DNA of 64,000 nucleotides from Methylococcales bacterium (GCA_026398895.1 JAPLRZ010000050.1:1-64000), one strand, 5' to 3'. Shown: positions 50,001 to 57,252, counted from the first letter of the stretch. Notes: a model not told the origin generated them from the sequence alone. Numbers and translations: made by a program.

Positions 50001-53000
50001 TGAGTGTTTGCTGTTTGGCTAATGGTGAGTTTTTTCGTTTGCCAAAAACTTTTATTGCCGCAAACAGTTGTGCGGGTTTTTGGGCAATTTTAGCCAATAA
50101 GCTGGGTGGATTGGATTTTTCTGTCGGATTTTCAATAACTACCGTTTTTGTAACGTGGATTGTTGGCAATGGTTGTTGCTGAATTTTAATAGCGGGTATC
50201 TGTGTGGGTACATAAAGATGATCTGGAGCTAAGCCTGCTTGATAACGGTCAAACATCATTTGAAAAGCGGATTCGATATGTTGGGTAAATAATGCGGTAT
50301 TAAATAATGGCGTAGTCAGACGGTTATCGGCTAATTTTTGTTTAATGGCAGCAAGTTGTTCAGGATGGGTAGCCAGTTGAATTGCCAGCACTTCATATTC
50401 CATAGGGGTTTGAGTCACTAATTCTGGTAAACCGATGGCATAAAGTAAGCTTGCCGCCATTCTGCTTGAAAATGTTTCTCCTAAATAGGTCAATATGGGT
50501 AATCCAGCCAATAAAGCGGCACTGGCGGTTGCACCTGCATTATAGGGCGAGGTATCGAAAAATAAATCAGCTAACTTTTGCCGTGCTAAATGCTCTGACA
50601 TTGTCAACTTTTTGGCAAAGACTATTCTCTCAGCATCAATGCCACAACTTGCTGCTTCAGCGCGTAAATTTTCTGTAGCATCATCGTTATCTTCCAATAG
50701 CCACAGCACACTGCCTTCAACCTGACCTAATATTCGCATCCAACTCTCAAATACCGCAGGGGTGATTTTATAATTGCTATTAAAGCAGCAAAACACAAAG
50801 TCTTGTTCTGGTAAATTGAGTTCTGTACGCGTAAAAATTTTATCGCTAATAGACAATTTGCTATCGTTGACCTGAAAGCTATGGGGCAAATAAGCAATTT
50901 TTTCACTGTAATAGCGTTGATGTTCTGTAGGTATTAATGTGCTATCAGCCAGTAAATAGTGCATATAATCGGTTCCCATCGTCCCTAAAAAACCTAGATA
51001 ACTAACTTGAATAGGAGCTACTCGCATGGCAAAAATACCTGTGCGAGAATTGGCAGTAAAACCATTGAGATCAACAGCAATATCGCAACCAATCTGTCTA
51101 GCCAGTTGTACAATTTGTTTGTCCATTAGCTGGCTGACATCAATAAACTGATCAAATGAGACCTCTAACCTTACACGCATAGCGTCTTTATTGCTGACTG
51201 GGGAAAAAGAGAAAGCGATAATTTCAAACCGCGTTCTATCGTGACGTTCCAACAACTCTGCTATCAAGTGCGCAACGGGGTGGTTACGAAAATCCGATGA
51301 AAAATAAGCTAGTTTAATTTTTGAGTGCGTGTTTTTTACCAAGGGAGGTAATAAAAAATTGCTGGGATACTTTTGTTTTGCATAGGTTTCCGACGCTTTT
51401 TTCAGTAGTTCGGCCGATGAATAAATGGAATGTAAAGTAAACGGTGCAGCTACTTTTTCGCCGCCTTCTATCGCATTTGCCAATTTATTAAGATGCGTGT
51501 CAAATTCAGTCCAATCACAAATATTCATCTTGATATGCAGGTAATCACCGAACATAAACGCCATGTCTGACTTGATGGTAAAGGCGCGTTCATAGAAGGT
51601 AATCGCCTCTTTAAAGCGTTTCATGTCTTGCAATATTACCGCACAAGCAAACAATGCTTCAGCATACTCTGGCTTGATAGCTAAGGCGTGTTCACAACTT
51701 GCTAAGGCTTCGTCATAACGCTTAAGCTCTTGTAATACATTTGCTTTGTTAATCAATGCTTCTATATAGTCTGGCTTGATGCTTAAAGCACACTCATAGC
51801 TAGCCAGTGCTTGATCAAGACGATTAAGATTTTTTAATACAATGCCACGACTAAATAGTGTTTCAGTATGATTAGGATTGATAGCAAGAGTCTTATCATA
51901 GCTGCTCAGAGCCTCATCAAATTCTTTATGGGCTAACAGTAAATTACCGCGATTAAAATAAGCATCGGCATAATGTGGTTCAAGGCTTAAGGCGCGGTTA
52001 TAACTAGCAAGTGCTAATTCAAAGCGATTAAGCTCTTGGTAAGCAAGCCCAATATTTGAATACGCTGCGGCATTGTTGGGGTTTATGTTCAGAGATTGGT
52101 TGATTAAATCAACAGCAAGCTGTGCTTGTCCACGCTGTTTTGCAATCACACCTAGCAAATGCAGGCTATCCGCGTGTTGAGGCTGACTTTGTAATATTTC
52201 TTTATACACCTGCTCTGCTTCTGCCAATAATCCTTGTTGATGATAATCAACCGCGCGTTGAAATTTATCACTACTGTCAGGCGTTAGCTGACTTTGTTGA
52301 ATAGACTCCAAATTAGTTGCCACATCATCTGGTACATACAGATGATCGGGAGCGAGTCCAGCTCGATAACGATCAAACATCATCTGAAAAGCGGATTCGA
52401 TATATTGGGTAAATAACGCGGTATTAAATAATGGTGTAGTCAGGCGGTTATCGGCTAACTTTTGTTTAACTGCGGCAAGTTGTTCAGGATGGGTAGCCAA
52501 TTGGATTGCTAGTGTTTCATAATCGTCCATAGATTGGGTCACTAACTCAGGCAAGCCAATAGCATTCAGTAAACTGGCAGCCATTCTGCTCGAATAGCTT
52601 GTGCCTAAAAAAGTGATTAGCGGCAGCCCCGCCCATAATGCCGCGCTGGCAGTCGCCCCTGCATTGTAAGGGCTGGTATCTAAAAATAAATCAGCAAGAC
52701 GATGACAGGCTAAATACTCAGGCATGGGTACACGTTGGGCAAATACTAATCGCTGGGCAGCAATGCCGTGAGCGGTCGCGCTTAGCCGTAAGTTTGATTC
52801 AGCATCAACATTGCCGCCTACTAACCACAAAACACTGTTCTCAACGTCACGCAGTATTCGCATCCAACTGGTAAAAATCGTAGGCGTGATTTTGTAATGG
52901 CTATTAAAACAACAAAACACCACGCCCTGTTCAGGCAAACCGAGTTCTGCACGCGTAAAAACTTTATCGCTAATAGACAACTTGCTATCATTGACTTGAA

Positions 53001-54348
53001 AGCTATGCGGTAAATAAGCACAGAATTCGTTGTAATAGGCTTGGTGTTCAGTTGGAATTAACACCCGATCAGCCAGCAAATAATCGATGTAATCCGCGCC
53101 CATTGTGCCGAGATAACCGATGTAGTTCACTTGAATCGGCGCAGCACGCAGCGCAAAAATATCGGTTCTACAGCCTTCGGTATAGCCATTCAAATCCACA
53201 GCAATATCGATTTCAAGCTGTCTGGCCAGTCTCACAACCTGTTCATCGGATTGTCCGCTGACATCAACAAACTGGTCAAATGCTGCTTCTAATCTTAAGC
53301 GCATATCATCTTTATCACGCGCTGCATGAAAAGAGAAAGCGATAATTTCAAACCGTGAACGGTCATGGCGTTCAAATAATTCAGCCGTTTGATAAGCAAC
53401 TGCGTGTGAATAAAAATCAGAGGAGAAATAGCCGATTTTAATTTTTGAATGTGAGTGTTTTACCAATGGTGGTAACAGAAAATGACTAGGGTGTTTTGTT
53501 TGAGTATAAATCTCGGCAACTTTTTTCTGCAAGGCGGCGGATGAAGAAACCGCTTGTAGGGTAAAGGGTATCGACACTTTTTCGCCACGTTCTATGGCAT
53601 TGGTCAATTCACCGAGATCATGATTAAATTCATGCCACTGACAGCTACTCATTTTCGTGTATAGACGCGTGCCGAGAATAAACTCTAAATCTGGCTTGAT
53701 GGCAAGAGCGTGTTCATAGCTGCTGAGTGCTTCGGTGAAGCGTTTGAGACCATTCAATACAGCACCTCTGCCAGCAAGTGCTTCGGCGAAATCTGGCTTG
53801 ATAGTCAACGCACTTTCATAGCTGGCAAGTGCTTGATCATAACGTTTAACAGCTAATAACACATTGCCCAGATTAGAGAATGCTTGCGCATAGTCTGGCT
53901 TGATCGCTAAAGCTCGTTCATAGTCAAGAATAGCTTCATCAAAACGCGTGAGTGCCAGTAGTGCGTTACCACGATTGTAATGTGCTTCGGCATTATTAGG
54001 TTTTAAAGCTAAGCTACGATCATAACTGGCAATGGCTTCATCGAAACGCTTGAGTTCTTGAAGCGCGAGACCGAGATTTGAATGAGCGGCTGCATTATTA
54101 GGTGCGATTTCAAGTGCTTGACTGATTAATTCCACTGCCCGTTGCGATTGTCCGCGCTGGTTAACTAACACGCCTAAAAAATGTAAGGCATCAATATGTT
54201 GAGGTTGATTTTTTAGTTGTTGTTCATACAACACTTCAGCTTGTTCCACACGTCCTTGTTGATGCAAGCTAAGTGCTTGTTGAAATATATCTGTATTGGA
54301 GGGAGGTATCGTTTCTTGGGTTGGAGCGGTGGTTTTGTGTGTGTGCAT
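41047..54348 (-). CDS. Giant protein with six TPR + GT41 (SPINDLY/OGT-like) units
   Basis: 4433 residues in one open frame, with no signal peptide or TM. Six successive units, each an array of TPRs (about 5-10) followed by a GT41 domain: about 1-672, 673-1382, 1383-2219, 2220-2862, 2863-3639 and 3640-4433. The OGT catalytic-type His (in SSDFxxH) is at 315, 1023, 1853, 2507, 3286 and 4074, and the UDP-contacting Lys (in YKITP) is at 486, 1194, 2024, 2678, 3457 and 4246: spacing 171 in units 1-5 and 172 in unit 6. Units 3-5 keep the UDP-binding HTTxxD. Units 1 and 2 read GATASA instead, and unit 6 is divergent (GYTTAWQ). Known GT41 enzymes O-GlcNAcylate or O-fucosylate proteins and have one catalytic domain. 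The substrate is unknown. A terminator separates it from the upstream methyltransferase gene; the only ribosome-site candidate is a weak GGGA. Confidence 0.9.
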   Translation of the reverse strand: MHTHKTTAPTQETIPPSNTDIFQQALSLHQQGRVEQAEVLYEQQLKNQPQHIDALHFLGVLVNQRGQSQRAVELISQALEIAPNNAAAHSNLGLALQELKRFDEAIASYDRSLALKPNNAEAHYNRGNALLALTRFDEAILDYERALAIKPDYAQAFSNLGNVLLAVKRYDQALASYESALTIKPDFAEALAGRGAVLNGLKRFTEALSSYEHALAIKPDLEFILGTRLYTKMSSCQWHEFNHDLGELTNAIERGEKVSIPFTLQAVSSSAALQKKVAEIYTQTKHPSHFLLPPLVKHSHSKIKIGYFSSDFYSHAVAYQTAELFERHDRSRFEIIAFSFHAARDKDDMRLRLEAAFDQFVDVSGQSDEQVVRLARQLEIDIAVDLNGYTEGCRTDIFALRAAPIQVNYIGYLGTMGADYIDYLLADRVLIPTEHQAYYNEFCAYLPHSFQVNDSKLSISDKVFTRAELGLPEQGVVFCCFNSHYKITPTIFTSWMRILRDVENSVLWLVGGNVDAESNLRLSATAHGIAAQRLVFAQRVPMPEYLACHRLADLFLDTSPYNAGATASAALWAGLPLITFLGTSYSSRMAASLLNAIGLPELVTQSMDDYETLAIQLATHPEQLAAVKQKLADNRLTTPLFNTALFTQYIESAFQMMFDRYRAGLAPDHLYVPDDVATNLESIQQSQLTPDSSDKFQRAVDYHQQGLLAEAEQVYKEILQSQPQHADSLHLLGVIAKQRGQAQLAVDLINQSLNINPNNAAAYSNIGLAYQELNRFELALASYNRALSLEPHYADAYFNRGNLLLAHKEFDEALSSYDKTLAINPNHTETLFSRGIVLKNLNRLDQALASYECALSIKPDYIEALINKANVLQELKRYDEALASCEHALAIKPEYAEALFACAVILQDMKRFKEAITFYERAFTIKSDMAFMFGDYLHIKMNICDWTEFDTHLNKLANAIEGGEKVAAPFTLHSIYSSAELLKKASETYAKQKYPSNFLLPPLVKNTHSKIKLAYFSSDFRNHPVAHLIAELLERHDRTRFEIIAFSFSPVSNKDAMRVRLEVSFDQFIDVSQLMDKQIVQLARQIGCDIAVDLNGFTANSRTGIFAMRVAPIQVSYLGFLGTMGTDYMHYLLADSTLIPTEHQRYYSEKIAYLPHSFQVNDSKLSISDKIFTRTELNLPEQDFVFCCFNSNYKITPAVFESWMRILGQVEGSVLWLLEDNDDATENLRAEAASCGIDAERIVFAKKLTMSEHLARQKLADLFFDTSPYNAGATASAALLAGLPILTYLGETFSSRMAASLLYAIGLPELVTQTPMEYEVLAIQLATHPEQLAAIKQKLADNRLTTPLFNTALFTQHIESAFQMMFDRYQAGLAPDHLYVPTQIPAIKIQQQPLPTIHVTKTVVIENPTEKSNPPSLLAKIAQKPAQLFAAIKVFGKRKNSPLAKQQTLTLTPAEANTLEQAQQLHHQGQLAAAELLYQELLKTQPKHPEALRCVAMIKKQRQTRDIVDSSKQTLPAHSDSVQIHFNEGLTLQNIDRLDETAASVESTLVIEENTVEELINRGNELEDLGYFDAALASYDRALFINTNYARAHSNRGNVLQSMKRIDEALASYDQALTIRSDYPEAFYNRGNALLAGKRFQEAIASYDRALRIKPDFIDALIGRGNALFDCKQFSDALISYERVLSITPNYAEACYNCGKVLHNLERFDEALASYQRALIIKPDYIDALIGQGNVSQDLKRFNDAINSYERVLTIKPNSEFMFCIWLSLKMKLCDWREFDTNLDTLQQKITRGEKAFTPFFVQSMSSSPALQRKAASIYAQAEYPSHFLLPPLEKHTHSKIKLAYFSADFRNHAVAYLSAELFERHDRARFEIIAFSLHATNHKDDMRLRLETVFDQFIDVSQQSDEQVVRLARKLEIDIAVDLNGFTEGCRPNLFAMRVAPIQVNYLGYSGTMGVDYMDYILADSVVIPTECQSYYTEKIAYLPNSYLVNDTHRPIANRQFTRAEFGLPEHGFVFCCFNHAYKITPTVFDIWMRLLHSIEGSVLWLSESNADAVNNLQREAKARNIEPTRLIFAKRLASLPDHLARHRLADLFLDTLPYNAHTTASDALWVGLPVLTCVNLPILTCEGVAFASRVAASLLSAVGLPELITTNLDDYQALAIQLATHPDELAALKQKLVDNRLTTPLFDTELFTQHIESAFQMMFDRYQAGLAPDHISVETQSEDIDTVTLPTTSEQIIEVDTIEALINQGNDLEDLNQLDEALACYDRALSINPNYARAHSNRGNVLQSLKRFDDAIASYNHALVIKPDYAEAFCNRGNALQALSRFDEALSNYDKALAIKPNLWLALIGRGTVLQNLNRYQEMLSVCDQLLAIQPDSVETLINRGNVLQILNRFDEALSSYERALTLKPDHPFLLGTWLHNKMRLCDWSGFETNREQLIKKITLGIKASTPFPVLALTSSAAIQQTVARYYVQEKYPSHFLLPPLVKHAHSKIKIAYFSADFRIHVTAQLIAELFDRHDRSRFEIIAFSFHSASHKDAMRLRLEAAFDQFIDVSQQSDEQVVRLARQLEIDIAVDLKGFTEDARPNIFAMRAAPIQVSYLGYPSTMGADYIDYLLADSVLIPKEYQPYYSEFCVYLPNSYQVNDTSRVIANRQFTRAELDLPEQGFVFCCFNNNYKITPAVFDSWMRILHHVEDSVLWLLEDNAIAAKNCRLEAVARGINPERIVFAQRVALPEHLARHRLADLFLDTLPCNAHTTTSDALWAGLPVLTCMGEAFASRVAASLLSAIGLPELITSNHEDYEALAIQLATHSEQLAALKQKLADNHLTTPLFNTALFTQHIESAFQMMFDRYQADLAPDHIYVPIQEQIHTTQQQAVIELKPLLASDDKFQQVLSLHQQGQFAEAEVLYEQLLKTNPQHVDALHFLGILKNQHGQAPLAIDLIQQSLNINPNNAEAHLNLALALQTINRFDEALASYDRALTLKPDYDEALFNRANLLLSHNYFDQALANYDQVLAINPNYVEVLCNRGVVLQGLQRFDDALASYNRALALKPNYAEVITNRGNTLKELKRFNDALDSYDRALVIVPDDVETLSNRGNILQELRRLNEALNSYDRALEVNPNYPEALSNRATVLCTLKRYDEALASYERALVVNPNYTEALLGCGVVLQELKRFSDAIIYYERALAIQPDHAFLFGTWLSSKMKMCDWKDLVHHTNKLVSEIEQGKKIVTPFSVLAMTSSAALQKKAAEIYSQTKYPSQLLLPPLSKHTHSKIKIAYFSADFRNHPIAYLMAELFEYHDHSRFEVIAFSLYAADHKDEMRLRLEPSFDQFIDVSQQSDEQVVRLARQLGCDIAVDLNGFTEGGRTNIFAMRVAPIQVSYLGYASTMGSEYIDYLLADPTLIPSEYQPYYTEKIAYLPNSYMSSDSKRFIANRSFTRAELGLPAQGFVFCCFNNNHKITSAVFDSWMRLLHQVEGSVLWLLEDNAYVAKNCRLEAAARGINPERICFAQRMAMPEYLARYRLADLFLDTLPYNAHTTTNDALWVGLPVLTCMGEAFASRVAASLLNAIGLPELITSNYEDYEALAIQLATHPEQLAALKQKLADNHLTTPLFNTALFAKHIESAFQMMFDRYQAGLAPDHIYVSAHKTASPLKDWQSLPANADKFQQALSLHQQGQLEQAEVLYQEILHTEPQHVDVLHFLGVLKNQKGQPQRAVELIQQSLTINTNNSAAYSNLGAVFQALNRFDDALICYDKVLELSPDSVDALLNQANLLQTLNRPDEALIGYNMALTIKPDFIDALIGRGITLQVLNRFDAALINYDLLLSIDTHHAEALFGQANTLYNLKRLEESLSSYDRSLAINPNSFDALYNRGVVLADLNRVDEAIVNYQRALVVKPDYVEVHNNLGLLLKKQHCYSEAEASYQRAIAIKPDYSEAHCNLITLLKDQGQLSQAEISLQTALTAIPDNTELHFIQLIMSLPVIPKSAAASILVPSQFDDALSNLSNWINSSASHQESLHKAELLPLPFLLAYRAGNHVQRLSRYGDLVTSPSRSVSVKPLAKKIRMVVISHHFRRHSVWDVITRGLLVNLDRSRFELILYHLGKIEDQETAFAKSLANEWRDTHTITELAGWLTALETDAADVIFYPEIGMDPLSARLASHRFATLQIASWGHPITTGLSTIDLYFSGELLESPNADSHYRERLIRLPNTGCCTTPINILPEPLSPELVAQLTASSSVRFIIAQTIYKFDPVDDALYATIASVVHDSVFILLGDRQDTWATDQIVARLEQCFVDRGLNPKQHLLVIPWQSMEKFQTLLDLCDVYLDCPSFSGYTTAWQAVHRGLPIVTLEGEFMRQRLAAGLLRKIGLTDTIASSREDYVQIAAKLAEECRNPKHHATRRHALKTAAPKVDNDVSVVRAFEQSVINALVINSETG
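43377..43410. repeat. 34-bp palindrome inside the giant gene
   Basis: ATGACTGCCAGTCCTTT / AAAGGACTGGCAGTCTT, nearly identical to the intergenic copy at 40940-40973. It lies in the linker between units 5 and 6 and is translated in frame as part of TASPLKDWQSLPA. The other unit linkers lack it. Confidence 0.8.
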
Positions 54349-54371
54349 TATTTAGTATTTCCCGTCTTTTA

Positions 54372-54404
54372 TAAAAGCCGCCACTCATAGATAATGTAGG
54401 CGGC
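54372..54404 (-). terminator. Intrinsic terminator of the methyltransferase gene
   Basis: Read on the minus strand: GCCGCC, a 16-nt loop, GGCGGC, then TTTTAT. It lies between the methyltransferase stop and the giant-gene start, so the giant gene probably has its own start signal or depends on read-through. Confidence 0.65.
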
Positions 54405-54422
54405 AAACCATAATCTTTGCTG

Positions 54423-55040
54423 CTATTTTTTTGCCACAATTAACTTAATAATATCGCCACTACTTTCATCCACATGAACCGAGCTAAACGCGCAGGATTG
54501 TACATTTTTAACGGTATTGCGATTAATATTAGCACCCACTAGGGCAACGACGGCAGGATTAACAAAATTCATCACACTGGCAAGCGCGGGTTTTGAACTT
54601 AAGATATGCTCTAGTAAAATTACCTGCCCATCGGGTCTACACACGCGGTACAGCTCTTTTAAACCTTTTAATGGCAACGGCACAGAGCAGAACACAAAGG
54701 TAGCAATCACGGTATCAAAACTGTTATCGGCAAAATACAAAGACTGCACATCCATTAAATCCAATTCAACCGTGACATTTTTTCGAGTGCGTTTTTGTTC
54801 AGCTCGTTTGAGCATTTCTTTACTGAAATCAATCGCGGTGATTCTGGCATCGGCGGGATAATAATCAAAGTTTTTACCTGTGCCTACTCCCACTTCGAGG
54901 ATGTGATGACCCTGCACTTTTTCCCAACATTTTTTACGCCAGCCTTTAAAAATTAGACCTTCGATAACGGCTTCCATGCCCTCAAAATACGGAGCAATTC
55001 GATTATAACGTTGTTGTATGTCGGTACTGTCTGGCTTCAT
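54423..55040 (-). CDS. Class I SAM-dependent methyltransferase (UbiE/PmtA-like)
   Basis: 205 residues. Motif I HILEVGVGTGKNFDYY, motif II region ITAIDFSKEML, DLMDVQSLYFADNSFDTVIA, and RPDGQVILLEHILSS. The sequence resembles phospholipid N-methyltransferases and UbiE-type enzymes; the substrate cannot be fixed. It is divergent from ribA (155 nt apart) and upstream of the giant gene, from which a terminator separates it. Confidence 0.85.
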   Translation of the reverse strand: MKPDSTDIQQRYNRIAPYFEGMEAVIEGLIFKGWRKKCWEKVQGHHILEVGVGTGKNFDYYPADARITAIDFSKEMLKRAEQKRTRKNVTVELDLMDVQSLYFADNSFDTVIATFVFCSVPLPLKGLKELYRVCRPDGQVILLEHILSSKPALASVMNFVNPAVVALVGANINRNTVKNVQSCAFSSVHVDESSGDIIKLIVAKK

Positions 55041-55195
55041 AATAGTCGTTGCTCATGGGTTGAGATTGCTGAATATTACAGTGCTAACTTACGCTTCATC
55101 AACACTATTTTAATCTGTCATGTAAAATACTCGTTATCAGGCTCAAATGCCAACAACTCATTAAAACTATCAAGCACTTTGGATTAGTCATAGAC

Positions 55196-55810
55196 GTGAA
55201 GCAACCATTAGAAGATTTAGTACAAACGCCTCTTCCCACTCAGCATGGCGAGTTTATTCTGCATTATTACAGCAACACTCTTGATGACAAAGAGCATATT
55301 GCCTTAGTGAAAGGTGAGGTGGCAAATCAAGAAAACGTGCCTGTGCGCATTCATTCCGAATGCTTTACGGGAGATGTATTAGGCTCAAGACGCTGTGATT
55401 GTGGTGAGCAATTAGCAATGGCGATGCAATACATTAATGACGCAGGTTTTGGTGTGGTGATTTATCTACGCCAAGAAGGTCGGGGAATTGGCTTATTGAA
55501 AAAGCTCCAAGCCTATAACCTGCAAGATCAAGGTATGGATACTGTTGATGCCAATATTCACTTAGGCTATCTTGCCGATGAGCGCGAATATGACGTTGCC
55601 GCATTAATACTGGAAAGTCTACGAATAAAATCAGTCAAACTGATGACCAATAATCCTAAGAAAATAGAAGCATTGACCAAACTGGGTATCAAGGTAGCGG
55701 ATCGTATTCCTATTGAAGTAGTCGCACACGATGACAATAGGGGTTATTTAAAAACCAAAGCTAAAAAAATGGCGCATTTTTTATTTGATTCAAAAAAAGA
55801 ATCTGAATAG
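55196..55810 (+). CDS. ribA: GTP cyclohydrolase II
   Basis: 204 residues from a GTG start at 55196. Zinc ligands C56, C67 and C69 in ECFTGDVLGSRRCDCGEQ, and catalytic segment YLRQEGRGIGLLKKLQAYN. It converts GTP to 2,5-diamino-6-ribosylamino-pyrimidinone phosphate, the first step of riboflavin synthesis. It is single-domain, without the RibB DHBP synthase. It is monocistronic, followed by a cluster of palindromes that may end the transcript. Confidence 0.96.
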   Translation: MKQPLEDLVQTPLPTQHGEFILHYYSNTLDDKEHIALVKGEVANQENVPVRIHSECFTGDVLGSRRCDCGEQLAMAMQYINDAGFGVVIYLRQEGRGIGLLKKLQAYNLQDQGMDTVDANIHLGYLADEREYDVAALILESLRIKSVKLMTNNPKKIEALTKLGIKVADRIPIEVVAHDDNRGYLKTKAKKMAHFLFDSKKESE

Positions 55811-55836
55811 ACAGAGCTTGATTTGAGTGGTTTACT

Positions 55837-55968
55837 GGGTAGTGGGTGTGTCTGTTGTTTAGGAGTCCAAAACACGTTTTGGACTCCTAACTATAGACAA
55901 CGGAACCTAAATGTAGGAAAAACATAGGTTTGACCCACTGCCCCTATACGCCACCTCAGGCGGGGCAG
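55837..55968. repeat. Nested palindrome cluster after ribA
   Basis: An outer inverted repeat GGGTAGTGGGT (55837-55847) / ACCCACTGCCC (55933-55943) encloses a perfect 28-nt hairpin 55861-55888 (AGGAGTCC...GGACTCCT, again GGAG...CTCC). A further hairpin CTGCCCC (55938-55944) / GGGGCAG (55962-55968) overlaps its right arm. It may be a miniature mobile element or stacked REP-like sequences. Confidence 0.55.
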
Positions 55969-56021
55969 TAAATACTAGAGTTTTGATGAATATAAATGAG
56001 AGTCCTAAGCGTCTTAATAAA

Positions 56022-56966
56022 TCACAGATCAGCACGTTTACCGCTGATGCCTTTCAATCCGTCAAGCACACCAAAGTACATCATTTGCAGACGTTGCCAC
56101 CTATCTTCTGCTACCCACCCAAAAAAAATGGCGGTTTTTAAACATCTAGTCATCTCAGCGATTTTCCAACCCCAAGGTATATAACTCCGCCGAGACAACA
56201 ATACACTGTTGCGAAACATATAGTAATAGCGAAAGTGTTTGTGAAACGGCACAATCCGTTTGCGAAAAAGCCAACAAACCTCTCTTCGTTGTTCTCCAAG
56301 CGAGTGAGCCATCACTGCTCCACGCACTCCAAATACTTGTAGCCCTTTGGCTTTGGCACGCAAGCACCATTCTGTATCAACGAGGTCTATAAACAACCCC
56401 TCATCCATTAGCCCAACTAAGTCTAGTGCAGTAATAGGCAACAACGATCCAGAAGACACTAAGAAATCGGTATCTACAATGTCGGAGTTATTCACATACT
56501 CGGAAAAAATAAACCGTCCGCGCTCAATTTTTACAAACTGAGATAAGCTACCATTATCCGCATCGTGGTATTGTGGACCAATCGCCGCTACCTGTAGCCC
56601 TTTTTCAATCAACGCCGCGTATGCAGTATGCAGTTTAACCACCATCTCCGCACCGACTTGACTATCTTGATCCAGCAACAATATAAATTTTGCGCCTTGT
56701 GCAATAGCGATCTTGATGCCAATGTTATGCGCAGCTCCGATGCCTAAATTTTTTTCCTGCGGGAGTAAATGCAGTTTTGTATTAGCCTGATTTTCAAATG
56801 TGTCGAGCCAGTTAGGTGAAAAATTTGATGAACCATTATCGACAATAAAAACATCAGCTACTTGGTCTAACACAGCTTGAATAGTCGTTCGCAGTGCTTC
56901 CGTATTGGGATTGTAGGTAACCAACACAGCGGATACATCGGGACAATAATCTTTATTTTCCATCAT
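56022..56966 (-). CDS. GT2-family glycosyltransferase, rhamnosyltransferase-like
   Basis: 314 residues. GT-A fold with VSAVLVTYNPNTEALRTTI, VFIVDNGSSN, the DxD region FILLLDQDSQV, and GLFIDLVDTEWCLRAKAKG typical of RfbF/WbbL-like rhamnosyltransferases. It is a cytoplasmic, membrane-associated enzyme of O-antigen or capsule assembly. It is the most distal minus-strand gene of the glycan locus; an IS200 remnant separates it from the rest. Confidence 0.88.
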   Translation of the reverse strand: MMENKDYCPDVSAVLVTYNPNTEALRTTIQAVLDQVADVFIVDNGSSNFSPNWLDTFENQANTKLHLLPQEKNLGIGAAHNIGIKIAIAQGAKFILLLDQDSQVGAEMVVKLHTAYAALIEKGLQVAAIGPQYHDADNGSLSQFVKIERGRFIFSEYVNNSDIVDTDFLVSSGSLLPITALDLVGLMDEGLFIDLVDTEWCLRAKAKGLQVFGVRGAVMAHSLGEQRREVCWLFRKRIVPFHKHFRYYYMFRNSVLLSRRSYIPWGWKIAEMTRCLKTAIFFGWVAEDRWQRLQMMYFGVLDGLKGISGKRADL

Positions 56967-56978
56967 AAGGTTAAAACC

Positions 56979-57235
56979 ATCAGCTTCCAGCTGGTTAGCT
57001 CCAGCTGATAAACTGTCTCATTTTGAGGTGTGTGGTGGACTACAGGTATGGCGGTAATACGGTTTTTCAAATTGAATATCACTTTGATTGGCTGACAAAA
57101 TACCACTACAAGATTTTGACAGGTGATGTTGCTAAACGAGTTAGATATGTCGTATGTCAGGTGTGTGAAACGTTCGAGATACGGAGAATGGGCGAGGTAA
57201 TTAGCAAGGATCATTATTTTTTCGGATTCACCTGA
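56979..57235 (+). mobile_element. IS200/IS605-type element remnant (left hairpin + 5' part of tnpA)
   Basis: The left-end hairpin ATCAGCT (56979-56985) / AGCTGAT (57003-57009) is followed on the plus strand by a degraded TnpA: YRYGGNTVFQIEYHFDWLTK, then YKILTGDVAKRVRY and VISKDHYFFGF, ending at a TGA at 57233-57235. Intact IS200 transposases read VSKDHVHxLVS here; the HUH histidine pair is lost and the second half with the catalytic Tyr is absent. The opposite-strand open frame over the same DNA is not a gene. Confidence 0.85.
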
Positions 57236-57252
57236 AATTAAAAAATGCTCAT

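Noticed and set aside
41047-54348. Tandem repeats of the giant gene as an assembly artefact or CRISPR-like array
   Set aside because: The units differ throughout in sequence and TPR number, the frame is open for 13.3 kb, and key residues are conserved; the repeat length is about 2-2.5 kb.
56963-57214. Minus-strand ORF of 83 codons
   Set aside because: It is the shadow of the IS200 tnpA remnant on the plus strand and has no recognisable features.
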